Assembly: GCA_015478945.1 (NCBI GenBank)
Contig: JABUQX010088626.1
Span: 2,501 to 17,500 of the forward strand
Origin: Trachelipus rathkii
Lineage: Eukaryota; Arthropoda; Malacostraca; Isopoda; Trachelipodidae
Reading direction: 5' to 3'
DNA length: 15,000 nucleotides
Position 1 is the first letter of the stretch; every line of letters begins with the position of its first letter. The position numbers and the translations under genes are program-made. The notes below the pieces were generated by a model. That model had not been told where the DNA came from and did no database searches. It was given only the letters and a program-made list of their open reading frames with translations. This document shows, piece after piece, positions 9,034 to 15,000 of this stretch.

Positions 9034-9256
9034 TTATGATTTGCCCTAATTCATTCCATGATAACTGATCTTTTAAATAAACTAGAGGTAGAGGTTGCTG
9101 ATATGACACTGAATCATTCTGAAGATGAGGACTCTGTTGATGTATTTGTTGATGATTTGGTTAGGATTGCACCATCTGTAAGGGCTGTTGCATCTGTTGT
9201 ACCAGCTGATAATATAACTGATGAGACTGTGGAAGGGGATTCTGGTCGGTTGATGT

Positions 9257-9529
<273 letters not shown>

Positions 9530-9573
9530 ACTCATTTTCTCATACTCGTTATAGGGTAATACAGCCACCTTCT

Positions 9574-9881
9574 TCAATATTCGGATATCCACTTAGTTAT
9601 CAATAGAGCTATGACGGAAAAAAGTAAATGCAGGAATACTCCATCTCTCTTCTGCAGTAACTTTTTATTTTTCAGATTTTTATGCCAAGGGAGAGTGTTT
9701 TAATGATGCTTCTATGGCGGCGTAGCTTCACCTTCTGTGATCTGCTTAAAGGAACATTTTCTTTTATAAGATTTAACCAGACTTCACATACACACTGTAT
9801 GAATTTTTCGTCCTCACAGATTAGTTTACGTTTTTTTAATTTTTTTATAAGAGGTAGATACTTTACAACTAGAGTGCTCAT
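9574..9881 (-). pseudogene. Virus-like second gene: small basic protein with hydrophobic tail
   Basis: It starts at ATG 9881, which shares its A with the stop of the ATPase gene (TAATG). The first frame gives LVVKYLPLIKKLKKRK, then FIQCVCEVWLNLIKENVPLS and QKVKLRRHRSIIKTL. A single frameshift near 9695-9705 moves the rest to another frame: NLKNKKLLQKRDGVF, then the hydrophobic LHLLFSVIALLITKWIS, and a stop at 9574. The order 'helical CEV-x-LNLL-x-GNVPL / basic K-L-R-x(3)-L / K-x-LLxQxGGFL / hydrophobic tail' is that of a small protein that regularly follows the ATPase in adintovirus/Polinton-like loci. Some regard such proteins as core- or membrane-active capsid proteins; that role is not shown here. 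The frameshift makes this copy dead. The C-terminus overlaps the next gene by about 19 bases. Confidence 0.7.
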
Positions 9882-10231
9882 TATTCAGGTATGTATACAG
9901 TTTCTATTTCGTGTGACAGAATGCTGGTACGAAGCAGAACTCTGTACGTGTTTTTAGAATGAAGTTCGCACACTAAATAACCGTGAGGAACATATGCAGC
10001 TTCTTTATATACTTTCAGGAACTCTTTTCTTCTCAAGGGGAACATATGAGTACCTAATGCATTGATTTGACTCATATCTCTTCTTTGACCGAACAGGAAC
10101 AGGTATTGTGTGTTTAAAGAGACATACCTCATGCATTTGTTCTGATGAAAAATGTTCTGTGGGATGAAAAATACAGAAATATTTAAATGGTGTGAACATA
10201 CAATTAACGTTTCAGCTATGTCTTCATTCAA
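9881..10231 (-). pseudogene. Polinton/adintovirus-type packaging ATPase, C-terminal half
   Basis: The C-terminal 116 codons of a DNA-packaging ATPase of the FtsK/HerA (A32-like) superfamily are open without a break. The frame has no ATG at its upstream edge. It enters from the AT array as LNEDIAETLIVCSHH and continues LNISVFFIPQNIFHQ (the 'SVIFIxQNLFH' sensor strand after Walker B), MRYVSLNTQYLFLF, RDMSQINALGTHMFP, KVYKEAAYVPHGYLVCEL and VYIPE-stop. The N-terminal half with Walker A and Walker B is missing, replaced by the AT array at 10233, so the protein cannot be active. In intact elements this enzyme loads DNA into capsids. The family call is the firmest in this block. Its one-base overlap with the next gene suggests the compact layout of a viral genome. 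Confidence 0.8.
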
Positions 10232-10232
<1 letters not shown>

Positions 10233-10279
<47 letters not shown>

Positions 10280-10319
10280 ATATATTATATTATATATATA
10301 TATTATAATATATATACTA

Positions 10320-10400
<81 letters not shown>
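10233..10400. repeat. Interrupted (AT)n array
   Basis: TA dinucleotides, pure from about 10330 onward. It truncates the ATPase gene on one side and abuts the right copy of the 75-bp inverted repeat on the other. Confidence 0.97.
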
Positions 10401-10401
<1 letters not shown>

Positions 10402-10402
10402 C

Positions 10403-10477
10403 TAAGTTTAATAAACAATGAAGTTATTTTTTACAAAATGTGTGTTCAGCTAGGACTTGAAACAGTAAAGCAGTAAG
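10403..10477 (+). repeat. Inverted repeat, right copy (partner at 5258-5333)
   Basis: Begins taagtttaataaacaatgaa and ends agtaaag-c-agtaag. It is nearly identical to the reverse complement of 5258-5333, while all neighbouring genes are heavily decayed. The similarity stops at its outer edge and at the AT array on the inner side. Confidence 0.85.
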
Positions 10478-10575
10478 CAGAGCCCTCTTAACAACTAGGC
10501 AAACTAGGCAAATGACTAGGGCGGCAGAATATGAGGGCAGCCCTAGGTGGCTAGAACGCGGCAGACAAACGACAG
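10478..10575 (+). mobile_element. Possible hAT-type terminal fragment
   Basis: CAGAGCCCTCTTAACAACTAGG at 10478 and the following GGCAAACTAGGCAAATGACTAGGGCGGC resemble ends of hAT transposons (CAG-x-G start and a 'TAGGCAAACTAGGCAAxTGxCTAGGGC' core). It ends in an A-run at 10577. No opposite end or transposase is present in the window, so this is at best a solo fragment. Confidence 0.35.
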
Positions 10576-10594
10576 CAAAAAAAAAAAAAAACTA

Positions 10595-10691
10595 ATATAT
10601 ATATATATATAATATATATAATATTATCATATTATATTATATATTATATATATATATATATTAATATATATATAATATATATATATATATA
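10595..10691. repeat. Interrupted (AT)n array
   Basis: TA dinucleotides with AAT/ATT breaks, following a run of A at 10577-10591. Confidence 0.95.
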
Positions 10692-10799
10692 GATCTTTAT
10701 CATATTTCTATTTATGGCTATATGTTCTTTAGATCTTTACACATTTCCCACCACTCATTCAAGGAGGGTTCTTGGACAGGCCATAGAAAACTCACCCAA

Positions 10800-13210
10800 A
10801 CTTAGTCTAACGCAAACTAACAAATGAGCGCATATCGGGCGCCTTTGAAGTGAGGAGAATTAAATTCAGCAGGAAACACAGAAGATGGAAGAGAATTCCA
10901 CAGACAGAGGTGGCAGGAAAAAGAAGGAAGCACCCGCAGCGAACTAGCCTGGAGTTACCATATCCACTACAACACTCGTGCGCAGATATAGTATCCCTTG
11001 TGTTTGGGAGGAATTTCATAAATGTGATGGAATGCAAGTGGATTAATTTCCTAAAGGACACCTATCATTGTAGCACCAATTGAAAAGAGAAAGAGCTACA
11101 ATATCGCACTGCAACGGTAATGATTAAAAAGAAGTGGAAAGTATGTCAGTTACAAGTATTTTGGCTTTTGACTTGACCTGTCCAAAAGCCGGGTGAAGAC
11201 AGAGCCCCCCCCAGATATGAGAGCAGTACTCGATACAAGGGCGGATGAGACCCTTGTATACCTGGAGTAACTGAGAAGAGGAAAAAAAGTTCTCGGTCAG
11301 TCTAAACAGAACTCCCCAGTTTCTTTGAGGCCACCGCCCTAGCAACGTTGTGATGTGAGGTTTCCAAAACATTTTTTTCTTGGTTATGTTAAGGCAAGGA
11401 ATGTTTATTTGTCAACTAGGAGAAGAGCGAGAGAAACCGTCGAAAGAGATAGGAAACGTTGGAAGGTGTTTTTAGAGAGGGCGATTTGTAAGGAAGTTTG
11501 AGTTTTAAAAAGAATCTAATTTTCACAGGTTGAGGTGACTCACCCGGAAATCCTATCCAGATCAGCGAGAATAGAATCGGAAGATTAAGACGAGAGGCAA
11601 TTCTAGAAGTCAAAGAGGGAGCAGAATTTGAAATGAGTTGAAGAATGTGGTTTGGAACGTGTGCGCTCTTCCAAACACTGAGGGAAGTGTTAGTTTTGAG
11701 ACATAGAGAATATAGTTGAATGATGGGCGGGGTCAGTACGGAGGACATTCCGTCAAATTCGGCGGAGAAGCCATCCGGTTCCACGCCGCCTTCCAACGTT
11801 TCATATATTTCAGGAGTCCATGCACCCGATCAAATGTAATCACAATCAAAGGCCAAATAGGACACCTGAGGGAGAAGGAGGAGGCGGAGGAGGAAATCCG
11901 AATCGTCCAGGCGTTGAGTACGAGGAAAATAAAGAGGCAGGATTTATATAGATCTGAGGATATAGCAGAACCGTCAGAATGAAATAGAGGGAGGATAGAT
12001 ATACAGAAGTTGTTAGAGATTTTTCTATGGCAAGAAGGCAGAAAGAATTTTTTCAGTACGGATGAGTTTGGAGTTAGCCACACTTTCCGTTGTATGAGCG
12101 ATATTGCTCGTACAGAAGAGTCACTCTAGCCACTCGATTTCTAGCTGAATGAAAGTAGCAAGAGTGATAGAGAGAGAATATATATATCCCCCAAATTTCT
12201 CCACCCCAAATACGCACTGTCTCTAGCCTAAAATGGCCAGAGAACAAAGTACGATCGAACCATGGATAATGAGGAAAGAACGATGTAAATAAAGAGTACT
12301 TATCGCATTGGTGATTACAGCTCCCACCTATCGAGCAGACCCAGACTCGCCACGCGCTCGCACACGACGCCTCACACGCCGATAATTTCCAATAGTTTAG
12401 CGTAGAAGCAACGCAAGGCCTCCCAGTCGGCCCGCGATCAAAGTGCAAGAAAAACCGCATAGGGCACGGATGGCGCTGTTGGAGAGAAAGTATTATAAAA
12501 TTAAGAGATATCAGGTTGTGGTCAGATTCCAATAGGAGCGAAGAGCTGGTATCTTTATCAGAGCAGAAGACTAGTGGTGAAACATAGGTTCACATGGATT
12601 GATTCCAGAATAGGATATGGAGGATATCGGAAATCGCTGTGTAGTGTATCTTTAATTAGTTGCTCGGACTCGTTGAGATGCCTGTGAATTCGGCTCCTCC
12701 ACTCCCTCACAACTCAGTATGACCACGACAGGACCCCAACCATTCCAGTGTTGTGAATAACATTGAAATCCAACAAATAGGGACCTCAAGTATTTGGATG
12801 AAAGAAGACTCTTAGATCCATCAGATGGGTTAGATAAGATTTCAAAAAGGCGTAGATACATGATTCTGTTTGGAGACAGTAGAGAAACACCAATATAATT
12901 AGATAGATAGACCGAGAGAAGAAATACATATAGAGAACATCGAAGTTAGGTAGAATGAGATTCCTTAAGAACTGTTACAGGAATGTGTTTAAATGTTTAT
13001 AGAGAAAAAAACAAAATATAATAATACAGACGATTATAGATATAAATTATAGGATAAATAAAGAGTATAATAGAGGCAGGAAATATCTAGCATCTGGGTC
13101 TCAGACAGGAGCAAAAGGTTAGGGTCTAAGAGATATAGAAAGATATAAAAATATTAAACGGATGCAATGAGTTGATTGAAATGGAGTTAAGTAGTCGATA
13201 AGTACAAAAA
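10800..13210 (-). pseudogene. APE-type LINE (Jockey/I/CR1 group), internally deleted
   Basis: A decayed non-LTR retrotransposon ORF2 read on the minus strand. Endonuclease blocks: LLLLSETQML near 13120; DFNVIHN near 12760 (the GDFN motif, shifted frame); SDHNLISLNF near 12525 (the C-terminal S-D-H active-site motif). Linker: YPWF near 12270. Reverse transcriptase entry: EPDGFSAEF near 11780, then PPIIQLYSLCLKTNTSLSVW to KSAHV near 11655. The next recognisable block is LADLDRISG near 11555, so motifs 1 to 5, including the YADD box, are gone. The C-terminal part follows: WKPHITTLLGR, LLQVYKGLIRPCIEYCSHIW near 11270-11210, IPPKHKGYY near 11000, and WNSLPSSVFPAEFN to HFK near 10895-10845. Frameshifts and stops are everywhere. 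The 5' edge is set only by the A-run at 13206-13220 and is approximate. Confidence 0.8.
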
Positions 13211-13220
13211 AAAAAAAAAA

Positions 13221-13599
13221 GGAAACACCCACCCCGCCGCCTGGCTGCAAATCTGCATACAATTGTATGCACATACAGCATCCACAAACCAACAACAAGG
13301 CAAAAAAACGACCAAACCGTGAAATCCAGGTAAAATTTAATTCACAACTAAACTAAATTTTACAAACCGTAATGTTAAAGTTAAATAGTCAATTTTACAG
13401 TAAATATGTAAATATGAAAAATCATAAAGTTACAAACAATAACGCTCTTTTTACACCCTACATACACGATTTAAAAAAACAGTAAGTAACAGATTGATTT
13501 AAACATTAAAAACTAAATTTAAAAGTTCAAGGGCCAAAATAATAAAAAATCAAATCTTAAACACTGTGAAAACGAAATTCAGACTTATGTAGCCCTTCC
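13221..13599. other. AT-rich sequence without a gene
   Basis: Possibly the 5' untranslated part of the LINE on the minus strand, since it sits directly upstream of the first endonuclease block. It contains a perfect 18-bp palindrome at 13254-13271. No ORF with a motif is seen. Confidence 0.4.
13254..13271. repeat. Perfect 18-bp palindrome
   Basis: TGCATACAATTGTATGCA reads the same on both strands. It has no loop, so it is not a hairpin terminator. Its function is unknown. Confidence 0.9.
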
Positions 13600-13604
13600 A
13601 TATA

Positions 13605-13636
<32 letters not shown>

Positions 13637-13824
13637 TATTAATATATATATATCTAATATACTATTATATATATATATATTTATATTATATATATATATA
13701 TATATATATTATTATATAATATATATAATATATATACCTCATATATATATATAATATTATATATATATAATATATAATATATATATATTATATATATATA
13801 TGTATATATTATAATATATATATA

Positions 13825-13908
<84 letters not shown>

Positions 13909-13965
13909 GCATATATAATATATTATTATTATATAATATATATATATATATATATATAATAAATA

Positions 13966-13996
<31 letters not shown>

Positions 13997-14021
13997 ATCA
14001 TATATATATATATTATATATA

Positions 14022-14071
<50 letters not shown>

Positions 14072-14116
14072 GCATATATATATATATATATATAATATTA
14101 TATATAATATATATAT

Positions 14117-14182
<66 letters not shown>

Positions 14183-14184
14183 TT
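13600..14184. repeat. Long interrupted (AT)n array
   Basis: About 585 bp of TA dinucleotides with AAT/ATT slips and rare GC (tgcatata near 13908 and 14071). This is the largest array in the window. Confidence 0.98.
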
Positions 14185-14367
14185 TATACAGATAACACCC
14201 CCTCACACGGGCAGAGCCCTAATCAAGGAGGGGGTTTACTCAATTAACGTCGAGCAGGACGAAACTAAGCCAAAGGAGAAAACGGCTCACTTCTCCCACC
14301 CGACCAGTGGCGAACCTGGGAACCTCGCTTTGTTGGGCGAGTGATCTAACACTGAGCTATCGGGTGC
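14185..14367 (-). mobile_element. tRNA-derived SINE
   Basis: The minus strand begins with a tRNA-like head (14367 to 14296): acceptor GCACCCG pairing with CGGGTGG, an A-box-like TAGCTCAGTGTTAGATCACT, an anticodon stem CTCGC/GCGAG, and a B-box-like GGTTCGCCAC. A ~110-bp unrelated body follows (gtgagccgttttctcctttg and on) and runs into the AT array at 14184. The anticodon loop has eight bases and lacks the usual U33, and the T-stem is imperfect. I therefore call it a SINE head rather than a working tRNA. Confidence 0.65.
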
Positions 14368-14369
14368 TT

Positions 14370-14505
14370 TTTTATATAATAATAAAAATAAATAATTAAA
14401 AAAAAAAATATATATATGACTATACATACATATATAATACATATATATACATACATACATATATACATATATACACATATATACATATATACACATACAC
14501 ATACA
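14370..14505. repeat. A/T-rich simple repeat with TA/CA steps
   Basis: An A-run with taaaaataaataattaaaaaaaa, then alternating tatata, catacata and acacatat units. It follows the SINE head. ORFs rich in Tyr/Ile/Met/Cys here are by-products of the repeat. Confidence 0.85.
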
Positions 14506-14865
14506 CTGACAGTGTTTCTTTCAGATAATTTTCTCCGGGGGGGCTTTACAGAGATTCGGGGGGCACATAAGTATAACATAATTTACATAAAAATAAAGGA
14601 TAATGATATTCTTGTCTCTTGTCAGCTAATCTTAGTCTTATTAGATACTGTCTTACTGAAATAGTAAATATCCGAAATATAACCAAATCTTTACTTGCAA
14701 AAATATAGCAATCTATTTGTGAAATTTATTGGGAAGTTAGATAAATAAAATAACATAAGGGTACGAAAACATTAATTATGAGAGAATATTATCAATTAAA
14801 ACTAAATAATGAGGAAGATCGTTTTAAACAACTCGTTTGGATCTTTGGTAAAAATAAATTATATT
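14506..14865. other. Unassigned AT-rich sequence
   Basis: No motif-bearing ORF or RNA gene. Two G-runs (gggggggc near 14537, ggggggc near 14560) and a small palindrome CACTGACAGTG at 14503-14513 are the only marked features. Confidence 0.4.
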
Positions 14866-14939
14866 ATATATCATATATATATATTAAATATATTATTATA
14901 TATATATATATTATTATATATATATTGTATATATATATA

Positions 14940-14996
<57 letters not shown>

Positions 14997-14998
14997 AT
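14866..14998. repeat. Interrupted (AT)n array
   Basis: TA dinucleotides with AAT/ATT slips, continuing to the end of the window. Confidence 0.95.
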
Positions 14999-15000
14999 GG

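Noticed and set aside
14503..14513. CACTGACAGTG mini-palindrome, reminiscent of the CACTG transposon ends
   Set aside because: The two halves are adjacent with no element between them, so chance is the simplest explanation. It could be an excision scar, but no duplication supports that.
14287..14664. Several ORFs of Tyr/Ile/Met/Cys or Thr/His/Tyr composition
   Set aside because: They are translations of the TA/CA simple repeat and the adjoining SINE head.

Overview
This window looks like metazoan, probably arthropod, nuclear DNA. It is AT-rich, dominated by interrupted (AT)n arrays plus one (ATT)n array, and packed with decayed mobile elements. I see no intact cellular gene. The heavy AT/ATT microsatellite load together with APE-type LINEs would fit a decapod crustacean, but that is a weak inference.

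Layout. (1) Bases 1-3030 are a plus-strand non-LTR retrotransposon whose reverse transcriptase is split by a 2.49-kb DNA transposon (316-2808). That transposon carries a decayed minus-strand transposase, CACTG-type terminal inverted repeats and a TAA target duplication. (2) 3096-5255 holds a degenerate ~145-bp tandem repeat, a GC-richer unidentified patch, an AT array and unassigned sequence with a short GAGCCG hexamer run. (3) 5258-10477 is the most interesting part. A 75-bp inverted repeat, each copy followed inward by an AT array, encloses a minus-strand block of virus-like genes. These are the C-terminal half of a Polinton/adintovirus-type packaging ATPase, a small basic protein with a hydrophobic tail, and a third protein with the W-x(3)-G ... 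G-S-N-I-V-D pattern. The first two genes overlap by one base (TAATG) and the next two by about 19 bases. The third gene is split by an in-place (ATT)n expansion and by a second, related CACTG-type transposon (6861-9033, TTAT duplication). An unbroken 125-codon minus-strand ORF with a poly(A) signal lies further downstream, at 5612-5989. (4) 10800-13210 is a minus-strand APE-type LINE from endonuclease to C-terminal tail, with the catalytic core of the reverse transcriptase deleted. (5) The rest is AT satellite, a tRNA-derived SINE (14185-14367) and unassigned AT-rich sequence.

Nothing here forms a working pathway. The value is stratigraphic: two precise insertion junctions give relative ages (LINE before transposon copy 1; virus-like genes before transposon copy 2). 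The inverted repeat with its AT arrays may be the terminal repeat of an internally deleted Polinton-like element. Family names come from reading motifs by eye; no database search was run.
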